The position numbers and the translations under genes were made by a program. From assembly GCA_031401535.1 (NCBI GenBank), contig JANNRP010000313.1:1-8276 (forward strand): a stretch of DNA of 8,276 nucleotides, read 5' to 3'. The notes under the pieces are model-generated. The model saw only the letters and a list, made by a program, of their open reading frames with translations. It was not told the origin of the DNA and did no database searches. Positions 1 to 5,978 of the stretch are shown here, one piece after another (position 1 is the stretch's first letter; every line of letters begins with the position of its first letter). The DNA comes from JAKFWF01 sp031401535 (GTDB taxonomy: Bacteria > Pseudomonadota > Alphaproteobacteria > Rhizobiales > Hyphomicrobiaceae).

Positions 1-722
1 CCGCGCTCGCCAAGAACCCGCTGCTCGACATCCGCGTGCGCGAGGCCATTGACCTTGCCATCGACCGCAAGACCCTTGCCGAGATCGCAATGGAAGGTCT
101 GGGCCTTCCCGCCAGCCAGATGGTGACGCCGTCGATCTTTGGCTTCAACAAGGCCCTGCCTGAGCGCAAGTACGATGTCGCTGCTGCCAAGAAGCTGATG
201 GCCGACGCCGGATTGCCGAACGGCTTCAAAATCCAGTTCTCGTTCACCAAGGACCGCTTGCCGGGCGATACCCAGGTCGGCACGTCGATCGCGCAGATGC
301 TGGCTGCCATCGGGATCGATGCCGCGGCCAATGCACAACCGGCCAACGTGTTCTTCCCGGCGCGCACACGTGGCGACTTCTCAATGTCGATGTCAGGCTG
401 GGGCACGCTGACGGGCGAGGCGCACTACACCTTGTCATCGTTGGCGCACTCCAACGACAAGGATAAGAAGATGGGCGCGTTCAATGTGCTCAACTACAAG
501 AACCCGGAGATGGACAAGCTGTTGCAGGACGCTGCCGTCGAGATGGACGAGGCCAAGCGGCGCGCCTTCCTCGAGAAGGCCAACGAGCTTGTGTTCAAGG
601 ATCGTCAACGCTTGCCGATCGTTGCCGTCGGCTCCGCATGGGCGATGCAGAAAGACAAGGTCAAGATCACGGCGCGCGTCGACGAGGACACGCTCGCCAT
701 GAACATCAAGCCGGCGAAGTGA
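1..722 (+). CDS. Oligopeptide/dipeptide-type ABC transporter substrate-binding protein, C-terminal part (5' truncated by window)
   Basis: The frame is open from the window edge (first full codon at 3) to TGA at 720-722, giving about 239 visible residues; the N-terminal part and signal peptide lie upstream. It belongs to the extracytoplasmic solute-binding family 5 (DppA/OppA/GsiB type), which captures peptides, nickel or other small solutes in the periplasm for an ABC permease. Support: the hinge-region motif NPLLDIRVREAIDLAIDRK at the start, the segment YDVAAAKKLMADAGLPNGF typical of the second lobe, and the tail 'KITARVDEDTLAMNIKPAK', a usual family ending. A GTG near 36 lies inside the conserved motif and is not a start. 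No permease gene follows; the next gene is a peptidase 6 nt downstream, so the permease and ATPase genes are presumably upstream or elsewhere. The ligand cannot be read from this fragment. The downstream peptidase makes a peptide plausible, but family 5 proteins also bind non-peptides. Confidence 0.9.
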   Translation, partial: ALAKNPLLDIRVREAIDLAIDRKTLAEIAMEGLGLPASQMVTPSIFGFNKALPERKYDVAAAKKLMADAGLPNGFKIQFSFTKDRLPGDTQVGTSIAQMLAAIGIDAAANAQPANVFFPARTRGDFSMSMSGWGTLTGEAHYTLSSLAHSNDKDKKMGAFNVLNYKNPEMDKLLQDAAVEMDEAKRRAFLEKANELVFKDRQRLPIVAVGSAWAMQKDKVKITARVDEDTLAMNIKPAK

Positions 723-728
723 GACGTC

Positions 729-1685
729 ATGTTTCCGATCGCGATCGGCATTCACGGTGGCTGCGGCACGCTTGATCAGTCGTTGATGACCGAGGCCGAA
801 TGGGCCGAGGCGCGTGAGCATATGGCCAACGCGCTACATGAAGGCTGGAGGCTGTTACGCAAGGGCGCCTCCAGCGTTACCGCCGTCGAAGCGATGGTGA
901 TCATTCTGGAAGACAGCTGGCATTTCAATGCCGGCTATGGCGCCGCCCTAAACGCTATCGGCGAACACGAACTCGACGCGTCGATCATGGATGGATCGAC
1001 ACTCGCTGGAGGTGCTGTGTGCGCGGTGCGGCGCATTCGAAATCCCGTAAAAGCCGCACGCGCGGTGATGGAACAAAGCTCCTGCGTACTGATTGCTGGC
1101 ACTGCCGCCGATGACTTCGCCGAGAGCTGTGGCATCGCTATGGTACCCAACAGTCACTTCACGACTGAACGCCGAGTGGCAGCGCTTGCCTCGCTCAAGG
1201 CCAGAGCGGCGAGCGGCACTATCCAGATGGCAAGCGAAGCTGAAAAGCACGGTACAGTCGGCGCCGTGGCGCTCGATCAAAATGGCAATCTTGCCGCCGC
1301 AACCTCGACCGGGGGCTTTAACAATAAGCCCGTAGGCCGCGTCGGCGACACACCCATCCTTGGCGCTGGAACCTATGCCCGCAACGGCGTGTGCGCCGTG
1401 TCCGGCACGGGGCAGGGCGAGATCTTCATCCGCCGGGCAGCCGCTTACGATGTGGCGGCACGTATGATGTATGCCCGGCAATCGCTGCATGACGCGAGCA
1501 ATGCGTTGATCTTCGACACGCTCGCATCACACAAGATCGGCGCTGGTATGATCGCTTGCGATGCCCAAGGCAACATCTGCGCCCCGTTCAACACCCTCGG
1601 GATGTATCGCGGCTGGGTCGGGCAGGACGGGAAGATGACGGTCGCCACGCACAAACACGAGTATCAACTGGGAACGCTCGCATGA
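729..1685 (+). CDS. iaaA: Isoaspartyl peptidase / L-asparaginase (plant-type, Ntn-hydrolase)
   Basis: A 318-residue homologue of E. coli IaaA (321 aa), a cytoplasmic N-terminal-nucleophile hydrolase that cuts beta-aspartyl dipeptides and L-asparagine. The precursor should cleave itself between Gly175 and Thr176 into alpha and beta subunits, freeing Thr176 as nucleophile. Visible motifs: N-terminal IHGGCG (8-13), FNAGYGAALN (66-75), ELDASIMDG (81-89), HGTVGAVALD (174-183) with the scissile G-T bond, TSTGG (192-196), GRVGDTPILGAG (203-214) and SGTGQGE (225-231). Thr176, Thr194, Arg204, Asp207, Thr227 and Gly228 match, from memory, the E. coli nucleophile, catalytic and substrate-binding residues, each offset by 3. 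Oddities: Cys12 where the family usually has Ala (HGGAG), and a somewhat shorter linker before the cleavage site. The ATG lies 6 nt after the binding-protein stop with only a weak Shine-Dalgarno, which suggests translational coupling. The stop overlaps the next start (ATGA). Alternatives in the family (glycosylasparaginase, taspase) fit less well. Confidence 0.93.
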   Translation: MFPIAIGIHGGCGTLDQSLMTEAEWAEAREHMANALHEGWRLLRKGASSVTAVEAMVIILEDSWHFNAGYGAALNAIGEHELDASIMDGSTLAGGAVCAVRRIRNPVKAARAVMEQSSCVLIAGTAADDFAESCGIAMVPNSHFTTERRVAALASLKARAASGTIQMASEAEKHGTVGAVALDQNGNLAAATSTGGFNNKPVGRVGDTPILGAGTYARNGVCAVSGTGQGEIFIRRAAAYDVAARMMYARQSLHDASNALIFDTLASHKIGAGMIACDAQGNICAPFNTLGMYRGWVGQDGKMTVATHKHEYQLGTLA

Positions 1686-2731
1686 GTAGCGAACCAATCC
1701 TGATCTGGGGCGGCGGGGCGATCGGGGGCACACTCGCCGCGTATTGGGCGCGTGCCGGTATACCGGTTCTGCTTGTCGATATTGAAGCGGCTCACGTCGA
1801 GGCGTGCGGGACGACGGGCTTGCGGATATTCGGGCCGATCGAAGACTTCACGACCAAAATGCCAGCTTGCCTTCCGGGCGCACTCACGGGCCGGTTCAGC
1901 CGTATCGTCCTGGCCGTCAAAGCTCAGGCAACTGCAGGTGCACTGGCGCAGTTGACACCCCATCTGGCGCCGAACGGCTATGTGGTCTCAGCGCAAAACG
2001 GGCTCAATGAAATTGCCATCGGGCAGGCAATCGGGTCGGAGCGCACAATCGGCTGCTTTGTCAATTTCGGTGCCGACTGGCACGGGCCAGGTGAAATCCT
2101 CTACGGCAATCGCGGTGCTGTCGTTGTCGGCGAGATCGACGGCACGACACGTGCACGAACGCGGTCCCTGCACGCCGACCTGCTGCACTTTGAGCCCGAC
2201 TCGATCCTGACCGACAACATCTGGGGCTATTTGTGGGGCAAGCTCGCCTATGGCGCGATGCTGTTTGCCACGGCACTGACACCCGACTCGATGTCGGAGA
2301 ATTTTGCCGACCCGCGCCGCGCCATCGTTTTCGACACGCTGGGCCGCGAGGTAATGGCGGTCGCGGCGGCACGCGGCGTCACGCCGGTTGGCTTTGGCCA
2401 ATTCGAGCCGTCGGCATTTCTACCGGGTCGGAGCGAATACGGCCGGCAACAGGTTATCGATTGGCTCGCCGACTACACCTCAAAGACCGCCAAGACGCAT
2501 TCGGGCATCCACCGCGATCTCGCCGTCCGTAAGCGCCGCACCGAGATTGATCCACAAATCGGTATCATCGCAACGCTCGGACGAGAGGCCGGCATCGCCA
2601 CGCCTGGGCTGTCCAGGCTTGTTGCCCTCATTCACGATATCGAAGACGGGCGCCGCCCGATGGCCTACGAAACCTTTCAGCAATTGATCGACACATGCAC
2701 ATCCGCTTCGACGGCAAAGTTGCGCTCGTAA
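1682..2731 (+). CDS. Ketopantoate reductase family (PanE/ApbA) NAD(P)-dependent dehydrogenase
   Basis: A 349-residue protein with an N-terminal Rossmann fold and C-terminal helical domain, as in 2-dehydropantoate 2-reductase, which reduces ketopantoate to pantoate with NADPH. Seen: the dinucleotide loop WGGGAIGG (9-16) after strand ILIW; VLAVKAQ (76-82) with Lys80; SAQNGLNE (103-110) with Asn106; WGKLAYGA (185-192) with Lys187; and RRTEIDPQIG (285-294) with Glu288. These match E. coli PanE Lys72, Asn98, Lys176 and Glu256, so the active site looks complete. It is about 45 residues longer than E. coli PanE (303 aa). Start choice: the frame is open further upstream, but ATG at 1682 overlaps the preceding stop as ATGA, and the GGGAIGG loop then falls at the usual distance from the N-terminus. 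The catabolic operon context makes another 2-oxo or 2-hydroxy acid a likelier substrate than ketopantoate; that is inference. Its 3' end overlaps the next gene by 37 nt. Confidence 0.88.
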   Translation: MSSEPILIWGGGAIGGTLAAYWARAGIPVLLVDIEAAHVEACGTTGLRIFGPIEDFTTKMPACLPGALTGRFSRIVLAVKAQATAGALAQLTPHLAPNGYVVSAQNGLNEIAIGQAIGSERTIGCFVNFGADWHGPGEILYGNRGAVVVGEIDGTTRARTRSLHADLLHFEPDSILTDNIWGYLWGKLAYGAMLFATALTPDSMSENFADPRRAIVFDTLGREVMAVAAARGVTPVGFGQFEPSAFLPGRSEYGRQQVIDWLADYTSKTAKTHSGIHRDLAVRKRRTEIDPQIGIIATLGREAGIATPGLSRLVALIHDIEDGRRPMAYETFQQLIDTCTSASTAKLRS

Positions 2732-3450
2732 CAGGCGCCGCGCAGGGCATCGGACGCTCGATTGCGCTCGGCCTGCAACGGGGCGGCGCCACCGTTCACG
2801 TCGCCGATATCGATGCCATTGGCTGGGCCGCTGCCGAAAATATCGGCAGCCTGCAAAGCCATCGTGCCGACCTGGGCCGCCGTGGCAAAGCGCACGATCT
2901 TGTCGACGCCGTACTGAGCGCCGCTGGTCGGCTCGATATCGTCGTCAATGCGGCCGGTGGCGTGCGCGGTCAAACCGGGCAACCGATCGATACGGTCTCG
3001 GAAGCTGATTGGCGGGTCATCTTCGAGGCCAACGTCGACAGTGCGTTCTGGCTCGCACAGGCAGCGGCGGCGCCGATGAAGCGCGATAACTTCGGGCGGC
3101 TCCTGTTCATTGCGTCGGGCGCGGGGCTGCGCCCGAGCCTGACCGGCATTCAGGCCTATACGTCAGCCAAGCACGCACTGGTGGGGTTGACCAAGCAGCT
3201 CAGCCAAGATCTGGCTCGTTTTGGCATCACCAGCAATGCTATCGCACCGGGCTTCGTGCGCTCAAATCCGGCTACGGAGCGGCAATGGGATGCCTACGGA
3301 TCGGAAGGCCAACGCCGACTTGTCGAGAATATTCACACGCGCCGCACCGGAACAGCGGACGATATTGCGAACGCGGCCCTGTTCCTGGCGAGCACCGAAG
3401 CCGCCTGGATCACCGGTCAAATTTTATCGGTCGATGGTGGCCGATCGTGA
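2695..3450 (+). CDS. Short-chain dehydrogenase/reductase (classical SDR, FabG-like)
   Basis: A 251-residue soluble NAD(P)-dependent oxidoreductase with the complete classical SDR layout: cofactor loop TGAAQGIG (13-20), NAAGG (85-89) after strand DIVV, catalytic Asn113, Ser141, and Tyr155/Lys159 in YTSAK, the PG pair at 185-186, and the terminal ITGQILSVDGG (239-249). Asp at 38 and 40 near the end of beta-2 (VADID) hints at NAD(H) preference. Length is normal for the family. The substrate, a hydroxyl/keto compound, cannot be told from sequence. It lacks close resemblance to BadH, the SDR of cyclohexanecarboxylate degradation, despite badI lying nearby on the other strand. The ATG at 2695 lies inside the end of the dehydrogenase gene (37-nt overlap, other frame). 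No in-frame start was found just upstream and no clear Shine-Dalgarno, so its translation probably depends on the upstream gene. It is the last clear gene of the plus-strand operon. Confidence 0.92.
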   Translation: MHIRFDGKVALVTGAAQGIGRSIALGLQRGGATVHVADIDAIGWAAAENIGSLQSHRADLGRRGKAHDLVDAVLSAAGRLDIVVNAAGGVRGQTGQPIDTVSEADWRVIFEANVDSAFWLAQAAAAPMKRDNFGRLLFIASGAGLRPSLTGIQAYTSAKHALVGLTKQLSQDLARFGITSNAIAPGFVRSNPATERQWDAYGSEGQRRLVENIHTRRTGTADDIANAALFLASTEAAWITGQILSVDGGRS

Positions 3451-3456
3451 TGAGGA

Positions 3457-3484
3457 TGACGTCATGGCTGTAAAGCAGACGTCA
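3457..3484. repeat. Inverted repeat in the 42-nt convergent intergenic gap
   Basis: TGACGTC (3457-3463) and GACGTCA (3478-3484) are perfect 7-bp inverted arms around a 14-nt loop, placed between the stops of the two converging operons. The position would suit a shared transcription end, but there is no T-run on either side and the loop is long, so a rho-independent terminator is not supported. The gap also holds GAGG (3452-3455) 8 nt before an ATG (3464-3466), which looks like a ribosome binding site and start codon. The frame from it stays open for 59 codons (to 3643), all but the first few antisense to the nitroreductase gene. Confidence 0.3.
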
Positions 3485-3492
3485 CGCGGCCA

Positions 3493-4182
3493 TTATGCCT
3501 TGTCCTCATCGAAGCCAAGAAATGTCGTGAAGGCCTCGGGCTTGATCTTCTCCGGCAACAGCTTGTTCTCCGGCGCAGCCGGATCAGCAAATCCGAGTGA
3601 GATGCCACACGCCAGCAACTCGCTGTCTTGCATCGGCAGATGACGGCGGATGACTTTGTGATACCAGTTGAAGGCAGCTTGCCCGCACGTGTCTAGTCCC
3701 TCACCGCGGGCCCCGACCAGTATGTTCTCGATGAACATTCCGACGTCCATGAAAGTACCGGTCGCCAGGCTGCGATCGAAGGTGACAAACAGCCCAATGG
3801 GCGCGCCGAAGAACTTGTAGTTCTCCAGCATCTGCCTCTCGCGCGCTGCCTTGTCTTCACGCCCAATGCCAAGAATTGCGTACAACTCGTGGCCTAGCTT
3901 GCGGCGGCGACCGATGAACGGCTCAATCCAGTTGACAGGATAGTAATCGAACTCGGGCAGATGTTGTGCAGGTGGGTCGTTGGCAATGGCTGCCAGGATA
4001 TCGACCGAGAGCGCCTCCTTCACCGCACCAGCGACCGCATAGACCTTCCACGGTTGAATGTTGTGGCCAGAGGGCGCCATCGCCGCACCTTCGAGAATGC
4101 GCATCAAGCTCACGCGTGGCACCGGGGTGGCCAGAAACCGCCTGATCGATTTGCGGCTCATGATGGCATCGTGAACATGCAT
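3493..4182 (-). CDS. Nitroreductase-family FMN oxidoreductase (PnbA-like)
   Basis: A 229-residue member of the nitroreductase fold, normally a homodimeric cytoplasmic FMN enzyme using NAD(P)H. The N-terminal SRKSIRRFLATPVPR (9-23) carries the FMN-phosphate-binding Arg/Lys/Ser cluster. APSGHNIQPWKVY (36-48) is the usual second flavin contact. The region YYPVNWIEPFIGRRRKLG (80-97), GLDTCGQAAFNWYHKVIRRHL (162-182) and CGISLGFADPAAPEN (192-206) resemble the 4-nitrobenzoate reductase (PnbA/NfnB) branch rather than NfsA/NfsB, from memory. Start: ATG at 4182 has AGGA 9 nt upstream. The next in-frame ATG (M8) would leave little before the SRKS motif. It is the last gene of the minus-strand operon, 42 nt after badI. 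The genomic partner suggests a natural role in handling an alicyclic or aromatic acid or its CoA ester, for example as a flavin dehydrogenase or reductase. A true nitro substrate is not implied by the family name. Confidence 0.9.
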   Translation of the reverse strand: MHVHDAIMSRKSIRRFLATPVPRVSLMRILEGAAMAPSGHNIQPWKVYAVAGAVKEALSVDILAAIANDPPAQHLPEFDYYPVNWIEPFIGRRRKLGHELYAILGIGREDKAARERQMLENYKFFGAPIGLFVTFDRSLATGTFMDVGMFIENILVGARGEGLDTCGQAAFNWYHKVIRRHLPMQDSELLACGISLGFADPAAPENKLLPEKIKPEAFTTFLGFDEDKA

Positions 4183-4224
4183 CGGGAAAAATCCTGATCG
4201 AGCGTTAGCTGATAAAACGAACCG

Positions 4225-5007
4225 CTACTTCACAAACTTGCGGAAATTCGGCTTGCGCTTTTCGTTGAAGGCGTTGACACCCTCGCGGCTCTCCTCGCTC
4301 TCATAGTAAAGCTTGAGGGTTTGCATGCCCATGGCGCCGATGCCGCGAATATTCTCGCTGTCGGCATTGAACGAGCGTTTCGCGATGGCGATCGCCGTCG
4401 GGCTTTTCTCAACGATCTCGGCGCACCACTTGGCGATCTCGGCATCGAGTTGGTCGTGCGGAACCACGGCATTGACGAGCCCCATGGCAAGCGCTTCCTG
4501 CGCCGAATAGCGTCGGCACAAATACCAGATTTCGCGTGCCTTTTTCTCACCGACGATCCGAGCCAGATAAGCCGTGCCGAAACCAGGATCGACCGAACCC
4601 ATTTTTGGACCGACCTGACCGAAGATCGCTTTTTCGGACGCAATCGTGAAATCGCACATCGTCGCCAGCACGTTGCCGCCGCCGATGGCATAGCCCTGCA
4701 CGCGCGCGATTACCGGCTGGGGCACATCGCGCAGCAGCGACTGCACCTCCTCGATCGGAAGGCCAATCGTGCCACGACCATCATATTGACCTTCGTGCGC
4801 GCTTTGATCGCCACCGGTGCAGAAGGCGCGATCACCGGCGCCACCAAGTACAATGACGCCGACTGATTTGTCCCATCCAGCCTTCCCAAGCGCATGGATC
4901 AATTCCTCGCATGTCTTGCCGCGAAAGGCATTCATGACTTTCGGCCTATTGATGGTGATGTGGGCGGCACCGTCGCGCACGTCGTAAAGGATGTCTTCGT
5001 AGGTCAT
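4225..5007 (-). CDS. badI: 2-Ketocyclohexanecarboxyl-CoA hydrolase (BadI), crotonase superfamily
   Basis: A 260-residue crotonase-fold enzyme, the same length as Rhodopseudomonas palustris BadI and, from memory, closely similar along its whole length. BadI adds water to 2-ketocyclohexane-1-carboxyl-CoA and opens the ring to pimelyl-CoA in the cyclohexanecarboxylate and anaerobic benzoate routes. Diagnostic segments: INRPKVMNAFRGKTCEEL (19-36), AGDRAFCTGGDQSAHEGQYD (57-76), RVQGYAIGGGNVLATMCDF (102-120) with the oxyanion glycines, IFGQVGPKMGSVDPGFGTA (128-146) with Asp140 at the place of the MenB catalytic Asp (SFDGG in MenB), and the end KRKPNFRKFVK. The nearest alternative is naphthoate synthase MenB. 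The short loop after GDQ, the SVDPG motif and the lack of men neighbours favour BadI. The Shine-Dalgarno before ATG 5007 is weak. It sits between livF (57 nt upstream) and the nitroreductase, which ties ring opening to uptake. Confidence 0.9.
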   Translation of the reverse strand: MTYEDILYDVRDGAAHITINRPKVMNAFRGKTCEELIHALGKAGWDKSVGVIVLGGAGDRAFCTGGDQSAHEGQYDGRGTIGLPIEEVQSLLRDVPQPVIARVQGYAIGGGNVLATMCDFTIASEKAIFGQVGPKMGSVDPGFGTAYLARIVGEKKAREIWYLCRRYSAQEALAMGLVNAVVPHDQLDAEIAKWCAEIVEKSPTAIAIAKRSFNADSENIRGIGAMGMQTLKLYYESEESREGVNAFNEKRKPNFRKFVK

Positions 5008-5064
5008 GAGTGTGTTCTCGCTTGGATGGCCTATGCGGAAAATCTAGCGATGGGTTGGGTCAGC

Positions 5065-5913
5065 TCAAAGCCAGCGTTTGCGGCGCCGAAACGATTTCAG
5101 ATTCTTGAAACTCTTGCGCGCGTGACCGCCGCCACCGAGATAGAACTCCTTGACGTCCTCATTGCTCGCGAGCGACTCGCGCGTGCCGTCGAGTACGATC
5201 TTGCCCGACTCCATGATGTAGCCGTAGTCGGCGACGCTCAGCGCCATGTTTGCGTTCTGCTCGACCAGGAGCATGGTGATACCAAGGTCTTTGTTCAGCC
5301 GTCCGATGATCGAGAACACCTCCTGCACCAGAAGCGGCGCAAGGCCCATGCTCGGTTCATCCAGCAGCATCATTTTCGGTCGCGCCATCAGCGCACGACC
5401 GATCGCCAGCATCTGCTGCTCTCCGCCGGAGAGATAGCCGGCCAGCCCCGACCGCTCCTTGAGGCGAGGAAAATACGAATAAACCCGATCAATATCGGCG
5501 GAGACTTCCCCATCGCGCCGCGTGAACGCACCGCAGCGAAGGTTTTCCAAAACCGTCATATCGCCGATGATGCGGCGACCCTCCATCACCTGGAAGATGC
5601 CATTGCGGACAATCTTATCTGGCGCTTGATGGGCAATGCTCGCGCCGTCGAACTGGATATCGCCAGCGATGATTTCACCATCTTCGGAACCCAGAAGCCC
5701 GGAGATCGCCTTTAGTGTCGTCGACTTGCCGGCGCCATTGGGGCCTAGCAACGTTATGATCTGGCCTTTGGGAACGTGCAGGCTGATACCACGCAGCACC
5801 AGAACCACATCGTTGTAGACGACCTCGACGTTCTTGACCTCGAGCAACGGCGCACCGTGCAGGTTCGCTGCCAGTGGCGGTTTTGGCATGATGTTTGCGG
5901 CTACAGCGGTCAT
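5065..5913 (-). CDS. livF: Branched-chain amino acid-type ABC transporter ATP-binding protein (LivF)
   Basis: A 282-residue cytoplasmic ATPase of the HAAT (LivF) group that, with LivG, powers a LivHM permease. Motifs in order: Walker A GPNGAGKST (57-65), the Q-loop region FQVMEGRRIIGDMTVLENL (107-125), ABC signature LSGGEQQ (161-167), Walker B MMLLDEP (181-187) with Glu186, and LLVEQN (215-220), where Gln219 sits at the switch-His position as is usual in LivF. The N-terminus has about 22 extra residues before LLEVKNVEVVY. The C-terminus carries a basic tail after FYLGGGG (257-263), about 19 residues rich in Lys/Arg ending RRRKRWL. From memory similar tails occur in LivF proteins near aromatic-acid genes of alphaproteobacteria. 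GAGG (5919-5922) lies 5 nt before ATG 5913. An internal ATG (M9) is a possible alternative start. The gene order livM, binding protein, livF, badI suggests the cargo is the badI pathway's acid rather than an amino acid. Confidence 0.93.
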   Translation of the reverse strand: MTAVAANIMPKPPLAANLHGAPLLEVKNVEVVYNDVVLVLRGISLHVPKGQIITLLGPNGAGKSTTLKAISGLLGSEDGEIIAGDIQFDGASIAHQAPDKIVRNGIFQVMEGRRIIGDMTVLENLRCGAFTRRDGEVSADIDRVYSYFPRLKERSGLAGYLSGGEQQMLAIGRALMARPKMMLLDEPSMGLAPLLVQEVFSIIGRLNKDLGITMLLVEQNANMALSVADYGYIMESGKIVLDGTRESLASNEDVKEFYLGGGGHARKSFKNLKSFRRRKRWL

Positions 5914-5932
5914 TGGGACCTCAAGGGATTGG

Positions 5933-5955
5933 GAGCGGGGGACTGCCCCCCGCTC
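5933..5955. promoter_or_regulatory. GC-rich stem-loop between the binding-protein gene and livF
   Basis: A perfect 9-bp inverted repeat (GAGCGGGGG at 5933-5941, CCCCCGCTC at 5947-5955) with a 5-nt loop lies in the 65-nt spacer, 23 nt past the stop of the binding-protein gene in the direction of transcription. No T-run follows on the minus strand, so it is unlikely to be a full terminator. Such hairpins after binding-protein genes commonly protect the upstream mRNA or cause partial termination, giving more binding protein than ATPase. That role here is inference from position; the structure is seen directly. Confidence 0.6.
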
Positions 5956-5978
5956 ACCCGTCGACCAGCAATAATCAA

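Noticed and set aside
1556..1681. A 42-residue upstream extension of the PanE-like protein
   Set aside because: The extension lies inside the peptidase gene in another frame, is Arg-rich without similarity to the family, and the ATG at 1682 gives the standard N-terminus and an ATGA overlap.
2695..3450. SDR as BadH (2-hydroxycyclohexanecarboxyl-CoA dehydrogenase), given badI nearby
   Set aside because: The gene is on the opposite strand in another operon and differs from remembered BadH in its cofactor loop and C-terminal half; only general SDR motifs are shared.
3457..3484. Rho-independent terminator at the convergent junction
   Set aside because: The stem is only 7 bp with a 14-nt loop and there is no T-run on either strand. 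It is kept only as a low-confidence inverted repeat.
4183..4224. Promoter or hairpin in the badI-nitroreductase spacer
   Set aside because: Apart from the AGGA ribosome binding site no convincing -35/-10 pair or strong stem is visible in these 42 nt.
4894..5715. A 273-codon plus-strand open frame spanning the starts of badI and the livF gene body
   Set aside because: It runs antisense to two well-supported genes, with no ribosome binding site and no family motifs. It is a codon-bias shadow.
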